In this document: positions 25,861 through 34,574 of the stretch, piece after piece
Layout: every line of letters begins with the position of its first letter
Numbering within the stretch: position 1 is the first letter of the stretch
Source of the DNA: Betaproteobacteria bacterium
GTDB lineage: Bacteria > Pseudomonadota > Gammaproteobacteria > Burkholderiales > SG8-41
Assembly: GCA_025363575.1 (NCBI GenBank)
Contig: JANYDM010000063.1
Coordinates: 28,705 to 92,704, forward strand
Length of the DNA: 64,000 nucleotides
Direction: 5' to 3'
The notes under the pieces: generated by a model
Database searches by the model: none
What the model was told of the DNA's origin: nothing
The model's input: only the letters and a program-made list of their open reading frames with translations
Position numbers and translations under genes: made by a program

Positions 25861-27221
25861 GGCGTCGCGTCGTAATAACTGGCGCCGGGATTGTCAGTAC
25901 TAATGGTATCGGCGTAGAAAAGTTTTGGCGTAACTGTCTCGATGCCAAAACAACGGTTGCACCAATCCCCGCACGTTGGAGTTCCTACGCTGCGCCGCGC
26001 TCGCGGATCTGGTCACCGCTTCCAGATTTCAATTCTGAATCGATGGGCATCGGGCGAGCCGAACAATTGCAGCTCGATCAAGTTACTGTACTTGCGCTGG
26101 TGGCAACTCGCGAGGCGCTGGAAAATGCCGGATTTGTGCCTGTGTCAGTAAATGGAAGCTCGCGAGTATTCAAATTGCCTGGCACGGATGACTCCCGGAC
26201 GGGTGTATTTCTAGGGACAGGTTTAGGTGGAGCGAACACCTTTCTTCAGAACCATACCTATCATCTGCTTCATGGACCGCGGGCCGATCTATTGGACTAC
26301 GCTGAAAAACACGCCCCCGCGGGCGATCGCGAAAAATTACAAAATATTCTTTCACTGACTAACCACGGTCCCCGATTTAATCCATTCGAAGTTTCCATGG
26401 TAATGCCGAATGCAAGCGCCGCGGCAATCGCAATTAGGTATTCGATCACCGGTCCTAATACGACGTATTGTGTCGCGTGCGCGTCAGGCACGATCGCTAT
26501 TGGTAACGCCTATCGCGCAGTGCGAGAGGGTACCGTTGACGTTGCTATTAGTGGCGGATGCGAGTACTTCGGCGATGAGCATGGCCACATCTTTCACAGT
26601 TTCGACGTGACAGGCGCCCTGCTAAGGGAGTGCGCCGATCCGACAACTGCCAATCGCCCTTTCGACGAAAAACGTTCGGGATTCCTGTTCGCGCAGGGTG
26701 GGGCCGCAATTCTCGTTCTGGAGGAACTGGAACATGCGAAGCGCCGGCGCGCAAACATCGTCGCTGAAGTCGGTGGATATTCTGAATCTTTCGACGCCTA
26801 CTCGATGATGCGGCTCGCCCCGGGCGGGCAACAGATTGAAAACATGCTAAATATGGCGCTTGCCGATGCAAGTGTACATGCGCATGAAGTGGATTACATC
26901 AACGCCCACGGTACAGGAACTGTCAATAACGATGAAACTGAAGCCGACGTAATTCAGCGCGTATTCGGCAAGTCAGTTCGGGTTAATTCCACTAAGTCTC
27001 TGGTCGGCCATGCAATTGGCGCGAGTGGGGCAATCGAAATACTTGTCACAGCGCTCTCGCTACGTGATCAGACAACGCATATCTGCAAAAATCTGGACAA
27101 CCCGTTACGTGACCTCAACTTTGTGCGATCGAGCGGCCCAATGCATTTGCGGGTCGGCCTTTCGCAGTCGTTTGCTTTCGGTGGACACAATGCAGCTGTA
27201 GTCTTAAGTCAATCGGCCTAA
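25857..27221 (+). CDS. Beta-ketoacyl-ACP synthase (FabF-like)
   Basis: This 454-aa condensing enzyme has the full Cys-His-His triad: Cys208 (VACASGT), His351 (NAHGTGT) and His385 (KSLVGHAIGASG). It is longer than FabF (about 410 aa), with extra sequence around residues 95-175. It overlaps the ACP gene by 4 bp, so the two form a specialised elongation pair. Lying directly upstream of the rpfGC-rpfF signalling genes, it could extend the acyl chain that RpfF converts to signal, but that role is inferred from position only. Confidence 0.9.
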   Translation: MRRRVVITGAGIVSTNGIGVEKFWRNCLDAKTTVAPIPARWSSYAAPRSRIWSPLPDFNSESMGIGRAEQLQLDQVTVLALVATREALENAGFVPVSVNGSSRVFKLPGTDDSRTGVFLGTGLGGANTFLQNHTYHLLHGPRADLLDYAEKHAPAGDREKLQNILSLTNHGPRFNPFEVSMVMPNASAAAIAIRYSITGPNTTYCVACASGTIAIGNAYRAVREGTVDVAISGGCEYFGDEHGHIFHSFDVTGALLRECADPTTANRPFDEKRSGFLFAQGGAAILVLEELEHAKRRRANIVAEVGGYSESFDAYSMMRLAPGGQQIENMLNMALADASVHAHEVDYINAHGTGTVNNDETEADVIQRVFGKSVRVNSTKSLVGHAIGASGAIEILVTALSLRDQTTHICKNLDNPLRDLNFVRSSGPMHLRVGLSQSFAFGGHNAAVVLSQSA

Positions 27222-27330
27222 AATTAGCCATTGCATCAAGCGGCTACTGCCTACAACAGTAATGGTCCCGCCACCGAATTGAGTTGGCAATGTCATCGCC
27301 ATAGGCGTGGGGCTATATCCCTCCGCAGTT

Positions 27331-27359
27331 TTGACAAAGGCTGCCCCCCAGCGTAGCCT
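27331..27359 (+). promoter_or_regulatory. Possible promoter of rpfG-rpfC
   Basis: A perfect TTGACA is followed after 17 nt by TAGCCT, a weak -10. A second option is ATTGTC, 16 nt and TACACT at 27361-27388. Downstream (27391-27408) TTGGCGC and GGCGCCGA form an inverted arrangement that may be an operator. Confidence 0.35.
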
Positions 27360-27467
27360 GATTGTCCCTAAAAACAGATAGATACACTATTTGGCGCATA
27401 GGCGCCGATGAATTAGCGCCATAAGGTAGTTTGTTGGCGCGCCGAATGTAGTTATTGGGAGGATGTG

Positions 27468-28595
27468 ATGAAGACTTTGCCGCGGCCTATCTCACTCGTG
27501 CGTTCCATTACCGGCCAAACTGCCAGACAGAACACAGTCATGATCGTAGACGACCAGTCAACGGGGCGCGTGATTCTTGCCGAGATAGTACGCAATATTG
27601 ACAGATTCGTTGACGCTGTCACTTTTGAAGACCCCGAGGCTGCGCTCGATTACGCACGCACGCACACAGTCGACATGGTAATCACGGACTACCAGATGCC
27701 AAAAATGAACGGCGTTGGTCTGGTCCGGGAGTTGCGTAAGGTGTTCCGCGACGATTCCGTACCAATAGTGGTCATTACTGTCGACAAGTTGCCTGAAGTG
27801 CGATATCAGGCGCTCAATAGTGGCGCTATCGATTTCCTGACTCGCCCGATCGACCGAATTGAATACGGGCAGCGTTTCAAAAATCTACTGGCTTTGCGGC
27901 GCCACGAGATTGAGAACGCAAACCGGCGCAAATGGCTTGAGGAAAAAGTCCAAGCTGCAACTCAGGAACTTCGACGACGCGAAGTAGACACATTATTCCG
28001 CTTGTCACGAGCGGCCGAATCGCGCGACCAAACCACTGGGCTACACCTTCCCCGGATGGCCAAATATTCCGCGCTGATCGCCAAAGGTTATGGCCTTTCC
28101 GTGCCCCAGCAGGAAGCTATCGAGTTGGCTGCGCCCATGCATGACCTGGGAAAAATAGGAATTCCCGATCGAATTTTGCAATCTGGAGGCAAATTGTCTT
28201 CCGAAGAGATGGCCGTCATGAGAACACATACTTCGATCGGGTATGACCTTTTGAAAGACAGTAGTTCGGAATATCTGCAAATGGGCGCGGTGATCGCGCT
28301 CGGCCATCATGAAAAATATGACGGGGGCGGTTATCCCAATGGCCTCAGAGGAGAGGCCATCCCACTGGAATCGCGCATAGTCGCAGTTGGCGATGTCTTT
28401 GACGCGCTTACCTCAATACGCCCCTATAAAAGTGCCTGGAAGCCCGATCAGGCCTTTGCATGGATGAGCGAACAAGCTGGCCGCCATTTCGACCCTGAAC
28501 TCGTTGATGTGTTGATACGCTCGCGAGAGGAGGTTCTTGTCATCGCCGCCCAGTTTTCGGATCAAGCGCCCTCGTCGAATATATTGACTTCATGA
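27468..28595 (+). CDS. rpfG: RpfG-like response regulator with HD-GYP cyclic-di-GMP phosphodiesterase domain
   Basis: This 375-aa two-domain regulator has a receiver domain (about 22-140) with Asp28/Asp29 and phospho-acceptor Asp74 (VITDYQMP). The HD-GYP domain (about 172-365) has His225-Asp226 (HDLGKIGIPD) and the GYP signature at 288-290 (HHEKYDGGGYPNGL). In the DSF pathway RpfC phosphorylates RpfG, which then degrades cyclic di-GMP and changes biofilm, motility and secreted enzymes. The ATG at 27468 is chosen over the GTG one codon earlier because GGGAGG then has a 5-nt rather than 2-nt spacing. rpfC follows after 13 bp. Confidence 0.92.
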   Translation: MKTLPRPISLVRSITGQTARQNTVMIVDDQSTGRVILAEIVRNIDRFVDAVTFEDPEAALDYARTHTVDMVITDYQMPKMNGVGLVRELRKVFRDDSVPIVVITVDKLPEVRYQALNSGAIDFLTRPIDRIEYGQRFKNLLALRRHEIENANRRKWLEEKVQAATQELRRREVDTLFRLSRAAESRDQTTGLHLPRMAKYSALIAKGYGLSVPQQEAIELAAPMHDLGKIGIPDRILQSGGKLSSEEMAVMRTHTSIGYDLLKDSSSEYLQMGAVIALGHHEKYDGGGYPNGLRGEAIPLESRIVAVGDVFDALTSIRPYKSAWKPDQAFAWMSEQAGRHFDPELVDVLIRSREEVLVIAAQFSDQAPSSNILTS

Positions 28596-28608
28596 GGATA
28601 ATAAGCCT

Positions 28609-31125
28609 GTGGAGTTTTTAAGTTGGGCTAAAACGCGGCTCTCTGGCCGCAGCGACTCGGAACACGAGCAGGCAATGCTACGCTTGTTGCTCGGCCTATG
28701 CACAATCGCGTACCTGCAACATGCGGCAATTCAATATCCAAACGTTTGGCTATACGCGTCTGGAGCCTACGTGGCGGTTATGGTGCCGAGCCTGGTTGCC
28801 GGGCTAATCATCATCGCCTGTATTCTTGCTTGGCCACAACCCTCTACTACCAGGCGGGTAATCGGGAACATTGTCGACGTTGCGGTAATAACGTTTCTCA
28901 TGATCCACGGCGGAGAATATACGGCGCCGTTTTTTGGCATCTACCTTTGGGTGACATTCGGCAACGGGTTTCGTTTCGGCTCTCGCTTTCTTGCAAGTTC
29001 GTTAGCGCTGAGTACTGTCGGCTTCGTGATAGTTCTCGCCACCAGCGACTATTGGGCACAAAACCGCCATCTCGGAGTCGGCCTGCTAATAGGCATGATC
29101 GCCCTGTCGCTGTACGTATTGATGTTAATCAAACGATTGTATGAAGCGCTAGAACGCGCGGCGACGGCAAATCAGGCAAAGCGCGCCTTTGTCTCGTCCG
29201 TCTCACATGAATTACGAACACCGCTCAATGCCATCATCGGCATGAATGACCTGTTGCGAACAACCCCACTTAATGCCGAGCAATCCGAGATGACGAACAC
29301 CATGCACGGCGCATCCCGTGTAATGCTCTCGTTAATCGAAGACGTGCTCGATTTCTCCAAAATTGAGGCTGGCAAGCTTACTATTGAATCTGTCGATTTC
29401 GACTTACATGCTTTGATTCAGAGCACAGTAATCATCTTCTCGCGCCAAGCAGCGATGAAGGGGTTAAAGCTGGGCGTATTCGTGATGCCTGACGTCACGC
29501 CTACATTGAAAGGCGGCGCCCATCATCTCCAGCAGATATTAGTCAATCTGATCGGGAACGCAGTCAAATTCACCGAGCGCGGCGAAGTCCATCTTGCCAT
29601 ATCTGCACTTATTGACAGTCAGCAATCTATTCGTCTCCGATTTGCGGTGCGCGATACGGGTATTGGAATTCCGAAGCCTGACCAACAGCGGATTTTTGAA
29701 TCATTCTCCCAAGCCGAATCACCAAGCGACCGCAAGCATCGGGGTACCGGGCTTGGGACAACTATCGCCAAGCAGCTCGTCGAATTAATGGGAGGCACGA
29801 TCGGGCTCGAGAGCGCACCCGGCGCCGGCAGCACTTTTTGGTTTGAGGTCTCTTTTGCCAAACAAAGCGCTGCGAGTGCGGAAAGCCAGGCGCGATTCCG
29901 GGAAAGCCGCGCGTTGCTCGTGCAATTCCCCGACAAAGCGCGAAAGGAACTCGCGGCCGATCTAAAGCAGTGGGAAATGGAATCGAGCGTCGCCGAAAGT
30001 ATCACCGTCGCAGCTGCACGTTTGAGCGAAGCTGCCGCACTGGGCCGTCCGTATCGTATTGTTTTGATATACGCCGATAATACAGACCTGAATATTGCAC
30101 ACGCCGCGTCCGAATTGCGTGAGCAAAATCTCAAGTCTCTTTCGCTTATCCTGTGTGCGCCGCGGCATGTAGCCCTACTTTGGGGCACGCGCTTACCGGG
30201 AGAGTTTTCCTCAATCGTCGGTCTGCCTGCAGAAAAGCGCCTGCTTTATAACGCATTGCATTCAGTGCTGGCGAGCGAGGAAATGGCCGCGGGCGTCATT
30301 TCGCTTAGCGAGTACTATCAGCGCAAGGAACCCACCAGGTCTTACAGTATTCTCGTCGCCGACGACGATCATATCAATCGCACGGTAATATCCAAACAGC
30401 TTGAAATGGCTGGGCACCGGGTGAAACTCGTTGTCGACGGCGAAAAAGCGCTGGATGAATTACAACAAAGCGACTATGACCTTGTTATCCTGGATTCGCA
30501 CATGCCTGTGATGACGGGTCTCGAAGCTACCCGGCTAATTCGCGTGATGCAGGCCGGGCGTGCCGGCGTACCTATTATTATGTTCTCGGCAGATGCGACT
30601 CCCGAAACAATCGAAGAAGCACTCGATGCCGGTGTTAGTCTGTTTCTCCCAAAGCCGCTCGAAGCGAGCAGACTCTACGCTGCAATCGAGCAACTGGTTG
30701 ACAAGGTTGCCAAAGATACATCCAAGGTCATACAGATATTCGGCGGGCAACAAGCCGCGCGCCCTCCGCTAGTTAACATCAACACCCTTCACGATCTCGA
30801 GCGTATGAGTCACGATACGCAGTTCGTTCACAACCTCGTAAAACTATTCGTCGAAGACAGCTTTCAATTAGTAGTCAAAATCGAAAAGTCGCTAGCAAAT
30901 CGACGCCAGGAAGAGTTCCGGTCGCATATGCACGCGCTCAAAGGCTCGGCTCTCAACCTTGGTGCAGAGCGCCTATTCACTCATTGCTCCAAACTGGGAG
31001 CAACAAGCAACCGCCAATTAGACGAATCTTCGGCCGCTCTGGCGGCGGAAACTCGAGTGATAGTCACCGATACGCACGCGGCACTCAGTGATTACGTCAA
31101 AAACCGCAATAAAGCGACTCTATAG
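28609..31125 (+). CDS. rpfC: RpfC-like hybrid sensor histidine kinase for DSF
   Basis: This 838-aa membrane kinase begins with WAKTRLSGRSDSEHEQ, a segment very like the N-terminus of Xanthomonas RpfC that takes part in DSF sensing. About five membrane helices follow (about 24-175), then a HisKA domain with His200 (SVSHELRTPLN), a HATPase domain (about 305-415), a non-canonical region (about 433-555), a receiver domain with Asp629 (VILDSHMP) and an HPt domain with His775 (MHALKGSALNLG). A full phosphorelay is therefore present. It is longer than Xanthomonas RpfC (about 726 aa), and the extra length is the 433-555 segment, which looks like a receiver fold without the phospho-Asp. The start is GTG with GAGGA upstream. 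It ends 4 bp from the convergent rpfF. Confidence 0.92.
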   Translation: MEFLSWAKTRLSGRSDSEHEQAMLRLLLGLCTIAYLQHAAIQYPNVWLYASGAYVAVMVPSLVAGLIIIACILAWPQPSTTRRVIGNIVDVAVITFLMIHGGEYTAPFFGIYLWVTFGNGFRFGSRFLASSLALSTVGFVIVLATSDYWAQNRHLGVGLLIGMIALSLYVLMLIKRLYEALERAATANQAKRAFVSSVSHELRTPLNAIIGMNDLLRTTPLNAEQSEMTNTMHGASRVMLSLIEDVLDFSKIEAGKLTIESVDFDLHALIQSTVIIFSRQAAMKGLKLGVFVMPDVTPTLKGGAHHLQQILVNLIGNAVKFTERGEVHLAISALIDSQQSIRLRFAVRDTGIGIPKPDQQRIFESFSQAESPSDRKHRGTGLGTTIAKQLVELMGGTIGLESAPGAGSTFWFEVSFAKQSAASAESQARFRESRALLVQFPDKARKELAADLKQWEMESSVAESITVAAARLSEAAALGRPYRIVLIYADNTDLNIAHAASELREQNLKSLSLILCAPRHVALLWGTRLPGEFSSIVGLPAEKRLLYNALHSVLASEEMAAGVISLSEYYQRKEPTRSYSILVADDDHINRTVISKQLEMAGHRVKLVVDGEKALDELQQSDYDLVILDSHMPVMTGLEATRLIRVMQAGRAGVPIIMFSADATPETIEEALDAGVSLFLPKPLEASRLYAAIEQLVDKVAKDTSKVIQIFGGQQAARPPLVNINTLHDLERMSHDTQFVHNLVKLFVEDSFQLVVKIEKSLANRRQEEFRSHMHALKGSALNLGAERLFTHCSKLGATSNRQLDESSAALAAETRVIVTDTHAALSDYVKNRNKATL

Positions 31126-31129
31126 ATTC

Positions 31130-32059
31130 CTATCGCGTCGCCGCCTGCATTTCGACGGTGTTGTCAGTGGGGGCTGTGACTGTATTCCGCTTCAAGCGAT
31201 TTTGCGATTGCACTATTCGCGTCATCACCCGGAGATCCTTATCTTCAAGCCTAAGCGCGGCATCGACCCAAATAGTGGTTACCTTCATCAATTCCTCGTG
31301 CGTGATTGGAAATACCGCTTGTCGCGCCTGATAAGTCGCCATCACGCCATTACGGCGCTTCTGTGTCTTTCTAACGTAATCATATAAGGCCATTTCCCCT
31401 TGTCCCGCTTGAACCACAATGTCAACAATGCCCATTTCCTGCAACTTAGCAGCCGAATACAGATTACCGGACAGAATCATTTTTTCGGCCATTCGTGCAC
31501 CAACGCGGCGTGTGAGTAGACTATAGGCTCCCATACCTGGAAACATATTAAATAGAATCTCCGGCAGGCCCATTTTTACCTGCTCTTCTGCAATGATCAC
31601 ATCGTTTGCCAAAACACCTTCGAATCCGCCGCCTAATGCATCGCCTTGCACGAGAGCAATAGTAATTAGATTCGGGACATTATGATTGCGAACGCGCGAA
31701 TAAAGGTTATCGATCGCAAGCGTGGCATAGCTCATCAGCGCATCGCGGTCCATCTGTGCGATGCATTGCATGAAGTATGCAAGGTCCCCGCCTAGATTAT
31801 AAATCCCCGGGATGCGGGAACCTGTCACGTAATAATGGACTGGACGTAATTGTCCCTCGCTGTATACACGCCCGCCGTTGCTTTCGAACAAGCGATCATG
31901 CTTACGGATATCTTCGAGCAGTTTTAGAGTGGCGTTTGGCCCGCTTTGCGGACTATAAAATCCTCGTAGAATGGCGCATTCTGAGTCGATCTCCGTCTCA
32001 AATTCCGTTAGATTCAAACTGCGCTGTACTGCGAGATGCTGAACGGTTGCTGTCTGCAT
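31130..32059 (-). CDS. rpfF: DSF synthase RpfF (crotonase family)
   Basis: This 309-aa enoyl-CoA hydratase/thioesterase-like enzyme makes cis-2-unsaturated fatty acid signals from 3-hydroxyacyl-ACP. It has the oxyanion-hole segment NLGGDLAYF (88-96) and both catalytic glutamates known for RpfF: Glu147 (ALGGGFEG) and Glu167 (MGLPEILF), 20 residues apart as in Xanthomonas (Glu141/Glu161). The LFNMFPGMGAYS and SGNLYSA segments are also RpfF-like. The ATG at 32059 is chosen since GAGGGGGG lies upstream and overlaps the frame-extending TTG. It is convergent with rpfC, unlike the divergent or co-directional order in many xanthomonads. Confidence 0.92.
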   Translation of the reverse strand: MQTATVQHLAVQRSLNLTEFETEIDSECAILRGFYSPQSGPNATLKLLEDIRKHDRLFESNGGRVYSEGQLRPVHYYVTGSRIPGIYNLGGDLAYFMQCIAQMDRDALMSYATLAIDNLYSRVRNHNVPNLITIALVQGDALGGGFEGVLANDVIIAEEQVKMGLPEILFNMFPGMGAYSLLTRRVGARMAEKMILSGNLYSAAKLQEMGIVDIVVQAGQGEMALYDYVRKTQKRRNGVMATYQARQAVFPITHEELMKVTTIWVDAALRLEDKDLRVMTRIVQSQNRLKRNTVTAPTDNTVEMQAATR

Positions 32060-32237
32060 GATGCCCCCCCTCAAAGTAAAGACACAGAAATGTCAGAAGC
32101 CGGACGTGCAATCCGCATGCGGCGGGCTGGCGCGCCCAGACTGGCTGATTTGAGTCTAGCCCAACCGTCGGCGCCAACGCAAAGTAATGTGAAATTGTTC
32201 TCACTTGCCAGGAAGACCAACTTCGCTGTTAAAGCCT

Positions 32238-32532
32238 GAATCGCCGGTATCCACGGAGATATGCAAGGAGTTCGACTACCTGACGATTGACGGAGGCCTG
32301 ATCGGCAGCCTGGCTGACAAATAGGGTGGCAATAGCCTTTTCGTCAAAGCCGTCAAAGTCGCCAGCGGCATGCAAAAACAGGTGATCGCGGAACAGATGG
32401 AAACACCCGGCGCCCTCAAGCTATTGCAACAGATCGGCGCCCAATACGGTCAGGGGTATTTATTTCAAAAAACCGATCACGCTCGATCGTCGGAACGACA
32501 ACTACCCCGAGGAAATCGTCGGCGCAGCGTAA
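32238..32532 (+). pseudogene. Decayed C-terminal part of an EAL-domain (cyclic-di-GMP phosphodiesterase) gene
   Basis: The plus frame reads EFDYLTIDGGLIGSLADK, a TAG stop (32322-32324), then FVKAVKVASGMQKQVIAEQ followed by METPG, and GAQYGQGYLFQK. These are the last conserved blocks of an EAL domain (FDYxKIDG, VIAExVE, YGQGYLFxKP). At the A6 run (32467-32472) the frame has one base too many: removing it restores KP-ITLDRRNDNYPEEIVGAA and a TAA at 32530-32532. The 5' part is absent. So the gene is truncated, has a nonsense codon and a frameshift. It marks the right edge of the island and abuts the nudF stop codon. Confidence 0.75.
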
Positions 32533-33084
32533 TCAGGCCCGCAGCCAGTCGAGCCATGCCATGCCGGCTATTACCTTGACGTCGGTGATGCTGCCGTCGC
32601 GTATGCAACGCTTGACCTCGTCAATCGCCATCGGCACGACTTCGAGAAATTCGCCCTCGTCCAGCGCATGCCCGACGTATGTGAGCTCACGTGCGAGATA
32701 CAGCTCGATACGTTCGTCAGAATAGCCGATGCATGGATGTACTGTGCTTAGGTGCCGCCACGTGCCCGCGGTATAGCCGCACTCCTCCAGCAGCTCGCGT
32801 TTTGCGGTCGCCAGCGGTTCCTCGCCCGGCTCGATCTTGCCCGCCGGCAATTCCAGGAAATGGCGCCCAAGCGGATAGCGAAACTGCCGCTCCATGATTA
32901 CCGTGTCGTCGTCGAGCAGCGGAATCATGATGACGGCCCCAGGATGCTGCACCCATTCACGGCGTGCGCTGGCGCCGTCGGGCAGCCTAACGCTGTCTTC
33001 GTGCACCTTCAGCATTTTGCCGTCATAGACAAGCTTGCCGCTGATGCGGCGCTCGGAAAAATCGGAGGCTGGCTTGTCCGCCAC
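32533..33084 (-). CDS. nudF: Nudix hydrolase, ADP-ribose pyrophosphatase type
   Basis: This 183-aa Nudix protein has a perfect Nudix box at 82-104 (G-KIEPG-E-x7-RELLEECGY). The N-terminal RREWVQHPGAVIMIPLL and the downstream acidic ELTYVGHALDEGEFLEV segment fit the ADP-ribose/NDP-sugar pyrophosphatase branch. It hydrolyses ADP-ribose to AMP and ribose 5-phosphate. It follows nuoN by 9 bp, so it is probably the last gene of the nuo transcript, a fitting place for a housecleaning enzyme of NAD metabolism. Confidence 0.9.
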   Translation of the reverse strand: MADKPASDFSERRISGKLVYDGKMLKVHEDSVRLPDGASARREWVQHPGAVIMIPLLDDDTVIMERQFRYPLGRHFLELPAGKIEPGEEPLATAKRELLEECGYTAGTWRHLSTVHPCIGYSDERIELYLARELTYVGHALDEGEFLEVVPMAIDEVKRCIRDGSITDVKVIAGMAWLDWLRA

Positions 33085-33093
33085 GCGGCGCGC

Positions 33094-34572
33094 TTACTGC
33101 AGTGACAGCGCGATCGAGTACTCGCACAGCGCCATCAGCCCGCCCGGCAGAATTCCGAGCAGCAGCGTGGCGAGACCGTTCAGGCTCAGCACCCAATGCA
33201 TCCCCGCGGTCGGCTTGATTGGCGTGCGATCGACCGGCTCATCGAAATACATGAGCTTGACGATGCGCAGATAGTAGAACGCGCCAATTAGCGAGAAGAT
33301 CACGGCGATAACGGCGAGCCACACGAAACCCGCATCGACCACCGCCCACAAAACCGACAATTTTGCATAGAAGCCGACGGCCGGAGGCAGGCCCGCCATC
33401 GAAAACATCAGCAGCAGCATGATGAATGCATACCAGGGATTGCGCGCATTTAGACCGCGAAAATCCTCGAGCTCGTCGGCTTCGAAGCCCTCGCGCGACA
33501 TCAGCAATATCATTCCGAACGTGCCGAGGGCCATCAGCACGTAAACGACCACGTAGAACATCGCCGACGCGTAACCCTCGTTGGTGCCGGCGAGCACGCC
33601 GAGCAGCAGAAACCCCATGTGCGAGATGGTCGAATACGCGAGCATGCGCTTGAGGTTGGTCTGCGCGATCGCCGTGATATTGCCGATCGCCATCGAAAGC
33701 ACGGCCATGATGATCAGCATCCACTGCCACTGTCCGATCAGGAACTCCGCGCCCTCGCCGCCCAGGCCGCTGACCAGTACGCGCAGCATGAAGGCGAAGG
33801 CTGCAAGCTCAGGTGCCGAGCCGATGAACAGCGTAACCGCTGTCGGTGCGCCCTGGTAGACGTCGGGCACCCACATGTGAAACGGCACCGCACTCAATTT
33901 GAAGCCGATGCCCGCGACGATGAACACCAACGCAAACAGCAAGATGGTACTGTCTGCCGACCCGTCTGCTATCACGGCCGCCATGCGCGTCAGCTCGAGC
34001 GTGCCGGTGGCGCCGTACAGCATCGACATCCCGTAGAGCAGCATGCCCGACGCCAGCGCGCCCAGCACGAAATATTTCATTGCCGCTTCGGTTGCGATGG
34101 CCGAGTCGCGCTGCAGCGCGATCATCGCGTAAAGCGACAGGCTCAGCAGCTCCAGGCCCAGGTAGAGGGTCAGCAGGTGATTCGCTGACACCATCACCAT
34201 CATGCCGAGCATCGCGAACAATACGAGGACAAAAAATTCGCCGCGATACATGCCGCGCACGCGTATGTAGGCCTGCGAGTAAACGAGCACCACGGCAACG
34301 GTGATGTAGATGCCCAGCTTCAGCACGTTGGCCATCAGGTCGGAAACGAACAATCCGCTGAATGTGTAGACGACACTCGCTTCTGAATTCAAGGTGCTCC
34401 AGATGATCGAGGCCGTAAGGAGGAAACAGCCGAGCAGAGTCATCATCGTCAGCGCATAGGTCATCCAGCGCTTTTCATCGGGCACCAGCAAATCGAGCAG
34501 CAGGATCGCGCACGCCATGAAGAGCAAAAACACTTCGGCGTAGGCGTACGCGAATGGCGTGATGAATTCCAT
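33094..34572 (-). CDS. nuoN: NADH-quinone oxidoreductase subunit N
   Basis: This antiporter-like proton-pumping membrane subunit of complex I has 492 aa and about 14 hydrophobic helices. It carries the family segments [14 protein letters not shown] and [17 protein letters not shown], with the Glu and Lys residues of the proton channel (LGLELLSL, and the Lys in [12 protein letters not shown]). It is the final nuo gene, 2 bp after nuoM. Confidence 0.96.
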   Translation of the reverse strand: MEFITPFAYAYAEVFLLFMACAILLLDLLVPDEKRWMTYALTMMTLLGCFLLTASIIWSTLNSEASVVYTFSGLFVSDLMANVLKLGIYITVAVVLVYSQAYIRVRGMYRGEFFVLVLFAMLGMMVMVSANHLLTLYLGLELLSLSLYAMIALQRDSAIATEAAMKYFVLGALASGMLLYGMSMLYGATGTLELTRMAAVIADGSADSTILLFALVFIVAGIGFKLSAVPFHMWVPDVYQGAPTAVTLFIGSAPELAAFAFMLRVLVSGLGGEGAEFLIGQWQWMLIIMAVLSMAIGNITAIAQTNLKRMLAYSTISHMGFLLLGVLAGTNEGYASAMFYVVVYVLMALGTFGMILLMSREGFEADELEDFRGLNARNPWYAFIMLLLMFSMAGLPPAVGFYAKLSVLWAVVDAGFVWLAVIAVIFSLIGAFYYLRIVKLMYFDEPVDRTPIKPTAGMHWVLSLNGLATLLLGILPGGLMALCEYSIALSLQ

Positions 34573-34574
34573 GA

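Larger units (their letters stand above)
23822..32237. other. Genomic island carrying a DSF quorum-sensing system
   Basis: This 8.4-kb stretch is visibly richer in A/T than its neighbours. It lies between two broken genes (the Aas-like remnant on the left and the EAL remnant on the right) and interrupts core housekeeping surroundings. Contents: radical-SAM protein, acyl carrier protein, ketoacyl synthase, rpfG, rpfC, then convergent rpfF. No integrase, transposase, tRNA target or flanking direct repeat is visible, so the mode of entry is unknown. Confidence 0.65.

Noticed and set aside
23822..32237. Island as a phage or integrative element inserted in a tRNA gene
   Set aside because: No integrase or transposase gene is present, none of the four tRNA genes lies near its ends, and no direct repeats were seen at the borders.
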